Source of the DNA: Utricularia gibba
Lineage: Eukaryota; Streptophyta; Magnoliopsida; Lamiales; Lentibulariaceae
Assembly (NCBI GenBank): GCA_002189035.1
Contig: CM007989.1
Coordinates: forward strand, 1,240,001-1,304,000
Direction of reading: 5' to 3'
DNA: 64,000 bases
The position numbers and the translations under genes are program-made. A model generated the notes under the pieces. It was not told where the DNA came from. It did no database searches and saw nothing but the letters and a program-made list of their open reading frames with translations. How positions within the stretch are numbered: the stretch's first letter is position 1; the number at the start of each line of letters is the position of its first letter. Positions 43,201 to 56,042 of the stretch are shown here, piece by piece.

Positions 43201-45066
43201 CAATGAACGCATTGTTGGCCTTGTAAAGCATGAGCTTTTGCACAGAGTTCATCGCAACGTCCATCAACTTTCCAGGCTCGAACGGTTATGTGGCAGGAGT
43301 TGAAACCACTTAAATCAAGACCATTTGCCTGAACACTTCTTTTAAGGCCAACATTTTCGAATTCCAAGATATCAGATTTTCCTTCTCCTGTTCCAACAGC
43401 CCACTCAAAATGATGATATTTTCCAAAAGCATCAGAAAACGCCTGATGCCAATCAACTTTAATGGTGTCCTGGGAAACCTGATTATCAAGATAGAAAATT
43501 CTCATTTTGGTAAGGGATAACAAGGTTCAAATCTAGAAACAATGCCTAGAAGCCACGACAAACCTCATAGTCGAAAACTGTGTCAGCCACACAAAACCAG
43601 CTTGTGCAGCGTGTCTCCCTACGTGCTCGCTCCAGTTCCTTCAATTCCTTGAATTCACGAATAACATTCTTTCGGCAATCTCGACAAAACCTTTTGCTGT
43701 CAAACCTGAAAGTAATTCATATTTAAATATCTAAGTTCAGAATATGAAACAAGTTCACCAGAGACAGAGAGCGACAGGTGTACCTATACATGAGCCTCTC
43801 AATGAAGTCCTCTTCTTTCATTCTTAGAAGTGAGTGATGGGTCTCCTCACTCAGCGCAGACCAGAAATCCACCAAAGTCTCCACAGACAATTTGGCTGTA
43901 TGTAGGGCACATGATTCCCTTGTTCCGTGACCTCTACCATATCCACCACTTCCTTGACTTATCCATCCACGAGCACCTCCACCACATGCATCAGGGTACA
44001 GCAATTCACGCTCTCTCTCCCTTGCACGTGCGCTATCAAACAACTGGAAACAGCATGTAGTCAAGAATGAATATGAATAAGTGAACCGCATATGATCAAT
44101 ATTCAAATGTGGAATACATTTTGGAGATCCCTTAAGGATTTTGAGTGGAAGTAACAGTCCAAAAGAGTGATCATTCCATCACGAGTGGTAGTCAAACCAC
44201 CCAAGGATGGACAGAAGGATCTTGAACATCATCTTGGCAATTATAAGGGCCAAAAAGGTCATGGATAGTATGATTTTCAGTGGATCCTGGATTGTACGGT
44301 CCACTTGCTGGATTAGGCTGCTGAGACTTTCCATACATCACAATCTGAAAAAAACCTTCAAGCAACAAACCATTGCACCTTGAACAATACATGTTCTTAC
44401 GGGCATGTTCGAATATTGTATGCTTATCAATCTTAAGAAGGTTCCGCCGAGATTGTATTGTCAGCTCACACCAAAACTGCACCAACGATGAAAACAAGAT
44501 CAAGAAAATGGAAAATTAGAGTAAAGAATCCAAATGGGTGTAACGCATGTAGATGAACTGGCACTAAAGAAAGCTAGATCCTACTTCCAATAAAAAAATA
44601 GGGCATGAAAAATCACTCTAGATATCTTCTCAGCTACAGTCACAAAATACATGCTTCCCGAGAAAAACATTTAAGTACCAAATTTCAACCTAACAGACAG
44701 TCAAAATGCATTGGCAAAATCGGACACCCGACTCCAGTTGCCTAGACAGACAACAACAGAAATAACATTTGAATCAACGAAAATTTTTACAGATACAGCC
44801 CAAACGTTTTGGATACATTTCGTTTTTCAACTACTGGAGTCAGAAAAAATAGTCGAATCCAAACACTACTCGAACAGAACCAATACCTTCTGAAGGCGAT
44901 CATAGCTGACATTATCAGAATGCCTTGACCAGAACCCATTAGCAGTAACAGATGCGCCATTGGAGTGGAATGCGACAGTTCCATTCCCCGTCAACGCATT
45001 AGAGAAAGCATAACCAGCGTCCTTATTTTTACTCGCGACGCTACTAATCTGCGGCACTCCTGGCAT
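40280..45066 (-). CDS. NST1-like plant protein (At2g41960/At3g58050 family), two frame breaks
   Basis: Large, mostly nuclear-looking protein of unknown function, often labelled 'stress response protein NST1-like'. Exons: 44887-45066, 44118-44476, 43784-44043, 43564-43705, 43107-43478, 42840-42971, 42413-42541 and 40280-42333. The conserved N-terminal half has a CxxC pair (MYCSRCNGLL), ACGGGARGWISQG, and FCRDCRKNVIREF. A long Glu/Lys/Arg helix follows (KLLEEEEKEKREKEERKEQR), then a Ser/Asp-rich disordered region and a Pro/Tyr/Asn-rich tail. Exon 2 breaks after SVHPWV at CCC 44200-44202. The last exon changes frame near 40911-40917, after which a frame continues as HRVDLPVFHPLQMDYYH to FSIF. 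With one base added at each place the total is 3,630 nt, 1,209 aa. A 5' UTR intron at about 45132-45308 is suggested by splice sites. Confidence 0.85.
43072..43095. repeat. (GA)n microsatellite in NST1-like intron 5
   Basis: About ten GA units just 3' of the exon-5 donor at 43106 in transcript order. A simple length-variable repeat. Confidence 0.9.
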
Positions 45067-45943
45067 TTTATTCTCGGTTTTCAATTAGACTCCCCAATTC
45101 TCATCCCAAACACCAGAAAACTTCCTCCTATCAACAAAAGACATCAATTCAATCATCAATCGACAGGTAGAAACAAAAAATAAGCAATCAATGGATCACA
45201 ACTGATTCGGACACCAGATCGAGTGATGTAATCACGGATTCACAAAAATTAAGCATGCAAGCGTCGATTTGATTCGGTGAATCGGATTCACAGAACTGAG
45301 AACGAACCTTGATTGGATAGATCGAGAATTTAGAGAGGTTAGCGTGGAGACGTGGGGTTTTCGGTGATGGGAATGGGATTTTCTAAGGGCGCATAGAACA
45401 AAATCCGATGACAGATCATGGAAGAAAAATTGAGATGGTATTTTGTTTTTTCCTTTTTCCTCTCTCTTTTTTTTATCGGGACAACATCAACTGCCTCCTC
45501 CTATGTCATTCCTAGATCCAACCTTTACAATTATTCTAGCCCAATGGGCTGCCTCCATGGTATTTTATTTTTACCTTTCTTTCCCTCAAAAAAAAAAAAA
45601 TATTATTTTGTATGAGTAGGGATTTACTACCATTGAAAAAAAAATACCCATTATAAATTTTAGTAAATAAAAATTTAAATTAAAAAGCAATGCCATTTTC
45701 ATTTCATTAAAACAAAACTTAATTCATTCTAAAAATAGCTTATCTTAAATTCCAGATTAAATTTTCCAAACACTACCCATGAGTGAAAATGCATAACACA
45801 TACAAAGCAAGACATCAAAACAATGAGCATCATCACACGTTGAGAACAAGAGCACATGCAGAATTCAAGAAGCAGAAGTAAGCTATAAACAGCAACTAGT
45901 GAGTGACATGGCTCCATTAGTTTCAATTAGACAGTCTTTCACC
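45067..45943. other. NST1-like leader and kinesin 3' UTR
   Basis: The left half holds the probable non-coding leader and leader intron of the NST1-like gene. The right half is AT-rich and includes the kinesin 3' UTR. No exon seen. Confidence 0.5.
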
Positions 45944-48900
45944 TTAGAGATCATCCGTCTTCTGCAGTGAAGCATCATCTTCAGCCCCTGGACACTTCTT
46001 AAGCTTGGCGACGAGTATCCACATGTTGGCAAGTTCGTTCTCGAGGTACGCTTCCTTCTGCTTCGATTCTTCGATCTTTTTGTGCAGCTCTGCTTCAATC
46101 TGCTCCCTTTCAGCCAGTGCAGCCTCGAAAGAGAGCTCCCTCTCACGGCTCAGGAGGAGTTCTCTCTTCACATCTGAGTTCATCACAGCTTGTTCCTGCT
46201 GCTTTCGAGCATAACCATCTTTCCGTAGGTTCCGGGTGGGCGGCGTCGTGCGGCGCTGAGCCGGTGACTTCTTTTGTGCCTCCAGTTCAGCAGATAATCG
46301 GTTGTTGTGGTTCATTAGCTTTGCGACTTCTTCAGAGAGGGCCTTCAACTCCACTGCTGCTGCGGATGCTAATCCCTTGGCATATGAACTCTCTTCGGCG
46401 AGTTTCTTGTTGCGTGACTCTAGCTCTTCTTTCAACTCCATAAACCCAGCAACTTGTTGTCTCAGTTCCTGAATCTCAACTTCCTAACACAAGCAAAAGC
46501 ATAGGGTTAGCCGTATCATTCCAGCTCTTCACATCCCCCACACCACAATTTAAGATTAACAGTTAAAAGAGATTCTCATGTATTGATCTCTATTAAACAC
46601 TATACAACTTTGTCAGTGCATAGACACAGCTGTATTTATGGAAATCTGGAAATATTTTTAAACCTGTGTTCGCAGAAGCAACATATCATTTGAGTTCACG
46701 GGCACTGGAGAAACGTGACTGCCCAACGGATTGGAATTTCTCTTTTCAAGAGCATCAGAAAGCTGCTGCTTCAATGAATCAACTGTTCGTTGCAATTCCT
46801 CACATTCTAATGTCTGGAATAAAAAAAACCCATGTTAGGTGAACACCCTCTTGAATCAGAAGATTAGAAGGAATAACCTGAAATGGAATCATACTTTATT
46901 ATTCAGCTGGTCCTGGATTACTCTGTTGTCTGCGGCTTTAACCTGAGGAACCAAAGAAAATGCCTTCACTGCGGGAGAAGTGATCTTAAAAGGGAAAACC
47001 ACTAATATCTGCGCACCATTAATATATAAATTATATCCAGGTGCAAACTGCATTACCTCGAGCTCCAGAGATTTCTCGTTTAACTGAGCAGTGAGTTCAG
47101 CTACTACCTGAAGAGCGAAAGAACAGTCCCAGCTACAAACACTGTTTGAAAGATCATTCTCTAGGATTTAAATGGAAAATATTAGAACATACATGGGATT
47201 CTTCCAGTCCATCCTCTCGGTGTGGCCTGATGGAATCATTTATTTGCTTTCCTATGAGAGCGATTTGATTCTTTTTCTGTAGTATTTCTTCTTTCAGATT
47301 ATTAATCTCCATCTGTCATAGGAAAGAATATTCTTAAGAATACTGCAGAACAATTTCTAAGAATAAGACCAGGAATAACAGGGTTACTTGAGTGTTCTCT
47401 TTCGGATTCTTCCCAGCCTCCTCAGATAATCGTTTCAAGGTGCTAATATGAAGTGCCATGTCACCTGAGAGTATCTTCTGCTGCTCTCTCAGAAGGTCAA
47501 TTTCATCCATGTTCTTCATGTCAGCCTATTGCAAATACAGAATTTAATTAACGACATTGCAGCAACAGCATTCCATTGACACAAAGAAGTCCAAAAAACG
47601 GCAATACTCTATCCCCCCTACCCAAGGGGAAAATGTAGTGATGTGCCTGGAATCATACCAATGAAGTTCCCTGCTCCAAAAAGCAGTCGTCATCCTCAAA
47701 GGCATCCTCATTATGCTTCATGCCGATGGAAACATCATTTTCTATGATTCCTGAAGGCGAAATTCTTGCATCTGAATCAACATTGGAACTCACACCAGGC
47801 GGAGTAGACGGACTACTTTCTGATTTGATTCCATTTGATTTCTCACTGGAGTTTGCAACAATTCCGTTTCCGGTTTCTTTTTTCTGAAAGGCCAAAAATA
47901 CAATGAAATTTGATCAAATAAAAAAAAATTCAAAACAAACAAGACAGACAAATGACTAAAATTAATAGGAACCAAATAATTCAAATAGGCATATATAAAT
48001 TAGAAATAACCTACTCGTAACTTTAACCAACTCATAAGCCCATTTTTCTTGCTCTTTTTCTCATCTCTCGACTTATCATCTGCAGTGTCAACATTCCCAT
48101 CAAGAGGAACAAGGATGTCTGTATTGTCATCACCAAAGAAGAGGTCACGTCTTCTATGTGGGAGATAAGCAAGCTGTCACAACAAAACAACAGTACCAAA
48201 TGGCCTTTAATAAACAGCTTACTGCAAGCGTTTAAACACCAGATCCCATGATAAATTTAAGATAATCAAAGAAAAAAAATGAAAGAGAAGGGGAGAAAAA
48301 ACTGCAAGAGCTGAGACGAAATGAACCTCTTCTTCCCCAAAGGAATGCCTTCTCAATTGCACTGAGCGTTGAGGAAACCTTGATGGCTGAGTAGCCTTTG
48401 TAGACACAAGAATTAACTTCGTCAGCCTCTGTATCCTGCCCATTAAAGCAGCTTTCGCTTCTTCTTCTTGTTCTAATCTTGACTGTAGCCGTACTTGTCC
48501 ATCTTCAAGCTTCGCATGCCATATATGAAGAAAAGAGCGATCGCTCAGCAAGATAACATGAAATAAATGAACAAAATAAAATGGACATCTTGGAGATAAA
48601 GCTCATAAATAACTGTCCTTGTTAGAAAAAAGCCCAGATCAAATACGGACTATGCGACCAACTGAGAAGGGTTATGAACATGTTCCCTCCAAATTCAATT
48701 TCCACCATTTCGCCCAAAAGATGTACAAAACAAGAAGAATGAAACATATTTAAATGAGGGCACACAGACAGACCAAATGATTTATTTATTTCTGGAAACA
48801 ATTATAATGATTAAAATTCGTCTAATTATTAGACACACAATCCAATCACATTACCTTCTGCTTTAGGAGCAGGATATCACCATCTGCATTATCCGTCAAC

Positions 48901-51900
48901 TGTGGCACAGAAATTATCCCTCTCTTGAGATGCTCTAGCTCTTCCTTTAAGCAACGAATCTCATTTTGATACTTTTTGATAAGTGATTTCTCATCAACTA
49001 TCTGCATGTTGACACAATTATTTAATGGAAATGCTAATTTTTTTAATCTTCATAATGCTTGTCCTAACTGCACACACCTTGTTTTTGGCAGCTTGAATTT
49101 CAATGTGTTTTGCCCTGTGTGCGAATTTGAGAGTGTTGTGAGTCTCCTCAGAATTGCTCGATGAGGGAGTTACAGTGCATATCAGCTGAAAATTCAAAAG
49201 ATTTTATAAAAATAAAACTAAACATCACATGCAGGCCATGTAATGACGTTTCAGTGGAGAAGTCACCCTGGGATCACAGAATGTATGAAATGTAGCTCAT
49301 TCAAACGTTTAAGGTTAAATACTCACAGATACACGCCCATTTCCGCTAAGTGAGGACTGAAGGAGCCTAGTCAGCTTGGAGTCTCTGTAGGGTACATGTG
49401 CAGATTTCCCATCTGTTAGTTTGGAGATGACCTATTGATACCACAAAGAAAACAGCATTTTCATGTTTATGGCAATAAAGTCAACATATAGAATTCATGT
49501 TCCTCACAGTTCCAAGCGTCAGCAAGCTCTTATTGATATATGAACCTTCTTTTCTCCGTAAGCCCGTTGTCTCCACTCTTGAGCTCTCTGATCCAGCCAA
49601 GTCAATCAGGTTCTACAAATATAGGTTCATAAAATTAAGAAATGAATTTTCAATGGTGCATGTGCCCACAAACGGACACTGAAACTATTGAACAACTTAA
49701 ATACCAGCTGGGATAACGTAACAGCTTGGCCTTCACAGTTTTCACCACAAGGGCTACTCTCAATGGTCTGCAAGCAAAGCATAAGAATTAAAATGCAGAT
49801 TGTTTGGAGGACTGATAAAGAAAAGGAAACACAGAATTAGTTCTACCAGAGTGAAGATTGTATGACTTCTACTACTTTGTAAGTTGAAATTCGTAGAACC
49901 CACATGCCTATGTTCTGCATGACATAAAACCAATCATTTGTTATCCATAATTATCCCAGAAACAGAAGGCCCTACCAATCACTTGAAGTGAAGCAGTGTG
50001 ATACGGACACTTGCAGTATTGAAGAAGCATCACAATATCAGTAAAATATGAACCAATAATGGTGATGCTACGTATCAAGTTTACCTTCTCCAGCAGCAAT
50101 AAGGGAAAGAGCATGTGCTGGAGATAATACAACTTCTTCCTTGACTCCTTCAACATACGTTCCCTGCAATAAAAACGTCTTTCAAATTCAAGACAATATA
50201 CAAATTTATTAGATTTGTAACACGGCCAACCTGAGAATCTTCCCTTATTCTCAAGTTTTGTCCAGCTGGATTTAACAAGTCATTGATGACCTGAAACAGT
50301 TAAAGCAGATAATATTGTTTACTTTATAAAAATGGCATCATGTGCAATCGAGAAGTTTTAAAAACATCCAGAAAACATTCAGCACTATTGAGAAGTTCTA
50401 AAGAGGATACTGATGCCATCTCATTAAAAATGAAGCTAAAATGTAGCAAAATATGGGGTTAAATGCACCAGGCCCATCTTTGAGGAAATCATAGCAGGAG
50501 AAAGTGTTGGTGAACCTGCCAGATGATTTCTAATATTTGTAGCTATGTTATGTAATTAGACCAATTCCATCAGTTAACAACATCTGGCATAATTCAAGGT
50601 AAAAGACCATACACATTTCTCTTCATACCAACCAAACGTGAATTCAAGGTAAAAGGCCATACAAGTTAAAAAAAAAAGGTCAGATGGGTGGAGAGTCTGA
50701 CCTCATTGTATATTTCCAGATACGAGACACGGAGAAGAAACTCCCGGGTTGGTGTCTGAAGTAGGCATGACATATTAAAGCGCTGGTTATTTAATGATAC
50801 CTCGCAAAAGTAATGAAAGTTCATTACCTCTTGAATAATGCTAAAAGCATCTTTCACTGCCAATGGTATAATACCAGGAGACCTCTGATCACCCTATAGT
50901 TTAAAGAAGCATCCATAAAAGAAAGCAAGTGAAATTAAAGGAGAGTACGAATCCCCAAAGTAAAGGAGGACAAGATTCTGTGAAATCCATCCAAGCTAAG
51001 TGAAGGTCAGACTTACATGCATGGTATGAGTCTTTCCACTACTGGTGACCCCATATGCAAATATTGTACCTATGATTAGGAAACAACATCAACTAAATGC
51101 TTCATCAGAAGCACATTCTGGCTTCATAAATACCAACTGCACGAGTATCCTACATTCAATAAAGCACCTTCTGGAGAAGACCAGTCTCTCGTAAAGCAGT
51201 GAGAGCTAGACTAGAAGTTACTGTAAAAACTATGTATAATGTACATAGATACTCAACATGCCAGAATAGCAAAGCAAACCGTGTTCAGTCACCTAGGGAT
51301 GAGATAATGCTACTAATCATCCATTCTATTGTAACGTTCATGAATGACTTATGCTGATGAAGGATTGATTCGTACATTATGATGACTTCTCCAAAATATC
51401 AATATTCGGTGAACACAAATTACGGATTTGAATCAAGGAATGCACATACCATTGATACCATCCATTGCACCACTGACAACATGCTGTGCAGCAACATCAT
51501 AGACATGTCTTGTCGTAGTAATAGGGCCAAATACTCGATCTGAAATGTGCATACCACTATGACTGAGAAACCATCATCTCTGAATTACACAAAAAACTAC
51601 TAGATAGCTCAAAAGCTAAAGCCCACTCGACCATCGCCCATGCACATGGATAAATCAACTAGAGCTTCCAACACATAACCACCCCCCACACAGTACGAGA
51701 ACTAAGAAACACTAAGTGACTCCCACTGAAAAGATTAGAATGCGATAGATGACAAAAATGAGACAGTGATCGACATATTTTATCGAATAGAAATAATATA
51801 GAATCCCGTTTCTGAAAATGTACCATATGCATAAGCTGTTGAAGTGTTATGCTCATTCCTCACAATATTGTCCCCATCGGCATACCAAGCAATCTCCTCC

Positions 51901-52257
51901 CCGTGGCGGATTTCCCGCGGACTGCATAGAAGTGGTCCAACTGGTCAAGAAGTGAGAATACGAAAAAGAGCCACATAAAATTCCTTCACTAATTCACTTT
52001 TTCATCTACCTCAGAGGACGGAACCGCACAGTAACTGTTATGTTCTCCTTAGACCTTTCAACGCTCACAGAGGCACTTTCTGTGTTGAAGTACGGAGGTT
52101 TACTTTGCGCAGATGATGACGCGGGTGAACTCATGCCGTCAAAGGAAGGCTCCAGTTGCCGAACAGAAGAAGACGTTGTTGACGATGCCGGCGAAATGGT
52201 ACTATTATTCGCAGCAGTAATTCCTCTTAATCTCGATCCCTGACGAGAAGCCGCCAT
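45944..52257 (-). CDS. KIN7: Kinesin-7 family motor protein with N-terminal motor
   Basis: Microtubule plus-end-type motor. About 22 exons on the minus strand; the first is 52010-52257, followed by 51824-51921 and 51450-51539, and the last starts near 46484. After a Ser-rich leader the motor begins [12 protein letters not shown]. The P-loop [11 protein letters not shown] lies at about 51025-51057. Switch I is SSRSHTIF (~49870) and switch II DLAGSE (~49600), followed by KSLLTLG and [13 protein letters not shown]. The neck [15 protein letters not shown] leads into coiled coil. An acidic/Ser-rich middle and long C-terminal coiled coils end [15 protein letters not shown] and KTDDL. This C-terminus resembles the KIN-7D/MKRP2 branch, some of which are predicted organellar; here I see no clear transit peptide. 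Every exon I joined stays in frame. No RING domain is present. Confidence 0.94.
50591..50662. repeat. Short tandem duplication in a KIN-7 intron
   Basis: A 22-base block starting AATTCAAGGTAAAAG recurs exactly 50 bases later (50591 and 50641) with minor differences. It lies in the intron between exons 6 and 7 of the kinesin gene. Confidence 0.8.
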
Positions 52258-52424
52258 TAACTACCCTACGACAAAACAATCACAATCCACTTCTTAAAAC
52301 GGGAGCAAAACACAAAACAATCGACAAAAACAACAAAATTACGCGATTCCGAGCCACAACAAAAGCAATGCAGCTCCAGAAAACGGAAACAACATTCCCC
52401 CGCCCTCGCCTCTCAGCTCAAGGC

Positions 52425-52775
52425 CTACTCCACACACATGAAAAAGCAAAACAACTCACAATTACCTCCTCCAATTAACGCTATCGGCAGATCTCCTGGC
52501 TGCGAGGGGCTATTAGAAGACGGCAGTGGGGTTAAACGGTTGCCGAGAGGAGGCGCATTGGCGTCGGGAGAAAGGTAAGCATCAAATTGCTGAAAGCAGA
52601 AGAATGAAAAGGAGACTCGAAAAGAACTCGTCGTCTCTTTCTTTTCTTCCTTCCTTCCTTCCGTCCGTCCCGAAAGGGTGGGAACAAGCGGAAGACCCCA
52701 AACGCGGCGCGTGATAGAAAGGTGTGTTTTATGAGGAGAAAGAAGCAGGTGCGTAGTGGCACGCACGCACGCCAT
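52425..52775 (-). promoter_or_regulatory. Kinesin 5' UTR and promoter with (TTCC)n and (TTTA)n tracts
   Basis: Upstream of the kinesin start lies a C/T-rich leader with a TTCC repeat (about 52643-52671). It is followed by a TTTA repeat at about 52778-52801. This is where the transcript start should be, but its position cannot be fixed by eye. Confidence 0.4.
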
Positions 52776-54448
52776 TGAATTTATTTATTTATTTATTTAT
52801 CTACATATATATTCATTCATTTATTGAAAGGAGATTTTGGAATGGTGGAACTGGTGTCAGTTTTGTAAGTATTTACGCGAGGAGGGCCTTGGGGTTGTTA
52901 TCGTCATTAATTGCTTCGCCCTTCACATCACTTCCGCATGTGAATCCCGGATTATACGATCGAAACCTATCATTTTTTAAAATTCAATTTAATATTATTT
53001 TTTTATAAAAATTACAAAAATTCTGTTTACAATCATTTTAAAGATCATGTGTTGCAGAAAATATAGTTTAATGTTAATGCATGATTTAACTTAATAAATA
53101 ATATTACGTCGTCACATTTAATACATGATTTTCACATTTTTTTCATGGTGTAATGCTTTTATGTTGGAAGTGTCAAACATATTATATTTTTTTAAAAAAA
53201 TATTTAATTTCATAGTATTTAATATTATGCCAGCATCAAATCCTCTTTTGCTTATATTTTAATGTTTTAATTTTGCAATTTGTTGCAAAAACCATTGATT
53301 TATATATATCACAAAAAATAAACTTTTCAGAAACAATGTCTAATTAATTACATTGTTCAATAATGTAATGAATATTACCCAGTTACCAATCTTTTCCAAT
53401 TATTTTGGGTTTTGAAAAAGAATAATAATAATTGAATATGACTTTTTTAAAGACTTTATGCATTATTTATTTAGAATCTACTTAATTATATTTTTTTGGA
53501 AAAATAAATATTTTTAATAATATAACATTATATCTTTATCTTACACCATTTTAAAAATAAAAATACTTCTAAATATTATATATTACTTACATTTAGTAAC
53601 AAACTATTTAAAAACACCTTTTAAAAATGTAATGTAATCTGAAAAAACGTATGATGAAAATTTGTAAAACAAATGTGATATGTTTTTTTAGGTAATAAAT
53701 GCTTCAAAATTTATCCAAATTTAAATACCTCTATCAATCTGTACTGCAGAATATTACACCATAATGGCATTGCTATATCACGTAGTATGCAATCAAACGC
53801 ACAATGATGAGGTCAATAAAGCACCCCATGACATTATTCTACCAGAACCCTAGGGGTGGGTGGCCGCTCAAGAAGCCACATCATTTGGCTCTGTTGTGTG
53901 CAACAGTGACACATCAACAAGAACAGAGAGAAACTGAGAGGCAGATGCATGAACTGATGCGGTTGTTCACTGCATCGCCTTCTATAATCACATTGGCAAT
54001 CTTTAACATGATTTTATATTCCTGCAATAATTAGGTAGGTGCACAAAAGGGAGGTTCAACAAACACTACTGGACTGCAAAAGCTACAAGCAAAGTGACCA
54101 ACCTTTTGTTGTAACGAAGAACAAAGGTGGATGCTTCTCCAACACAAAAGTAAAACATACGGATGGCAACAGCAGGAGGCATCAAATGATTCTTGTATGA
54201 GGAGAAGCACCAAATGCCAATAATCAGATTTGGGAGATCAAAGTACTACTTGGGTTGCAGTGAAGGCCTTACGTTTTGTGCCGCATCAACTTGGTTGCAC
54301 AATAAACGGTCTCATGAACTAGAGTTTGCTCTTGAATATGATGTAGTGATACTTGAACCCATCTGGATAAGGATTATGGCCAGCTGATTACACGCCAAAG
54401 AAACTAATTGATGGGGGCATCCAAAAACTTTCTCAAACCTGTAACCCT
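52776..54448. other. AT-rich spacer upstream of kinesin
   Basis: 1.7 kb, very AT-rich between 52980 and 53770, with only short frames and no gene I can support. Its right end is the 3' UTR of the small membrane-protein gene. Confidence 0.5.
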
Positions 54449-55803
54449 TTAACTAGATTTCTTGTGTTGAACTTTAGAAACATGACTCTCCTCTATTTGT
54501 CTAGTGAGCAACGACACACCGTAATGGGCTGTGCTTGAAGCAGCGTAGTAAGATGTAACAGTAAGTTGAGTGAATTTTGGAAAAGCAAAACCTGTAAATA
54601 AAAGCAAAAGTGGTTCATTCGTGCGCACAGGGAGATGGAAAGCTGAAACAGCATTTACAGAACGTGAAAACTCTTACCCCAAAAGCAGCTGAAAGCGTTA
54701 TAAGGGGAGGAAGCTGAAAGATAGAAAGAGTATGATTGATGAGAAATATGTTACTAACAACAGAGAATAGAATCCTTCTGATTAACTTCAGCAGGACACT
54801 ACAAGTTTAAGAGAGGACCAAGATGAAAGAATTAAAACAGGCAAAGAAATATATCACCCCAACAACAAAAGGAAGCCACTTTGGCCCTTTAAAGTAGTTT
54901 TGAAGGCAAGGAATTCCTGAAAACAGCAGAGGAGAGGACGTGTCAAAAAATTCTACAAAACATTCCAACGAATATCAAAAGAAACATTAGTATAGGTTTG
55001 CGATTATACCAGTGTTGACACCAAAAACACCACTAAGCAAACCACCCAAACCTATGCCTGCCTAACAAAGAAAGAACGAGAATTTATTACAGAACCGCAT
55101 GTGTTCAATTACAGAATCCAATAACTCGTTAAACCAAAGAACAATTACAAAAGAAAATATCAAGATACGATTAGAAATTCTTGGAATCCACATTCCCTGG
55201 CCATACAAAGTTAAAAACAGATGATTCAAGAGAAACAGAAAACTGCATTCAAAATCTAATATAGCAGGAATTTAGAAAACTGCATTCAAAATCTAACAGA
55301 AAACAGTTAGATTTTGAATCTAATAAAGCCATAGAAATTATTGGCTTGAACATCAGCATTCTAGGATACAAAAATAAGCCAAGTTAACTGCAAGGAAATC
55401 TAGAGCTTTTTTTGTGATAAACAGCAAGTTATATGATCAACTCTGTGATAAACATAACGTCTTTGTGACAAGACTTGAACAAGGAAAATAATTCAGGATT
55501 CTATTCCATATGGCAACAGAAATTCAAGTGTAACTTACCACAGCAGAAGCACTGTGAAGAACTGAAGTAATTTCCCACTCAGAAGATCCCTGGCAACCAC
55601 CAAAGTTCAACACATGTAAAAGAACACGAAAAAGTTGGCAAATCAACACAAAGTCACCACAAAACGAAATGCCCTACCTCGGATTTTTTCAAAAGAGATA
55701 GACAACGTGGGCAGCGCGCAGCACCAAGCCCAGGATTAAGTGTCGGATCGCGAGGCAAATCCCCTCTCCGAAGCTTCTCCTCGTATACTTCTCGAGTCCC
55801 CAT
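54449..55803 (-). CDS. Small conserved plant membrane protein, probable one-base break
   Basis: I do not recognise a named family. Exons: 55678-55803, 55539-55589, 55010-55061, 54858-54916, 54678-54713 and from 54591 down. The N-terminus is MGTREVYEEKLRRGDLPRDP followed by a CPRC pair. Then come a glycine-rich hydrophobic segment (AGIGLGGLLSGVFGVNTGIP), KGPKWLPFVVG, and LPPLITLSAAFG, suggesting two or three membrane passes. As written the last exon reads VLLFQNSLNLLL and stops near 54493. The next frame reads as a more protein-like tail (FAFPKFTQLTVTSYYAASS) ending at 54449. That frame needs one more base, most simply in the CCCC at 54677-54680 next to the donor, and gives 155 aa. Divergent from eL21 over 239 bases. 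Confidence 0.72.
55283..55318. repeat. Perfect intronic inverted repeat (14-bp stem) beside a direct repeat
   Basis: The block GAAAACTGCATTCAAAATCT recurs at 55238 and 55275. Immediately after the second copy, ATTCAAAATCTAAC and GTTAGATTTTGAAT form a perfect 14-bp stem around an 8-base loop. It lies in intron 2 of the small membrane-protein gene. Confidence 0.85.
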
Positions 55804-56042
55804 TTTCCAAAATGTTCTCGTTTCCCCTCGTGTTCCTGTCTCGCAGGGAAACATAACACTGGGCCTAGGCCCAAACTTGTCAAGCCCAACTATACTTAGT
55901 TTTGAGTACGTGCTTTTAATATATTAGGCCCGTTTAGGACGGTATTCTCTGAGCGGCCCGTTTCAGTGCAATAAACCCTAATTCCATTCCAACTCTGTAT
56001 AAGCGCGGCCGTAGCTCCTCCTCTGAGAAACCGTGAAGCACA
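55804..56042 (+). promoter_or_regulatory. Divergent promoter of eL21 and the small membrane-protein gene
   Basis: Contains a 12-bp palindrome GGGCCTAGGCCC (55861-55872), further site II-like GGCCC motifs (about 55928 and 55955), and a telo-box AAACCCTAA (55973-55981). Site II elements plus a telo-box are the standard promoter signature of plant ribosomal-protein genes. Confidence 0.75.

Noticed and set aside
52775-54448. Possible transposon in the AT-rich spacer
   Set aside because: No terminal inverted repeats, LTRs or transposase-like frame could be seen.
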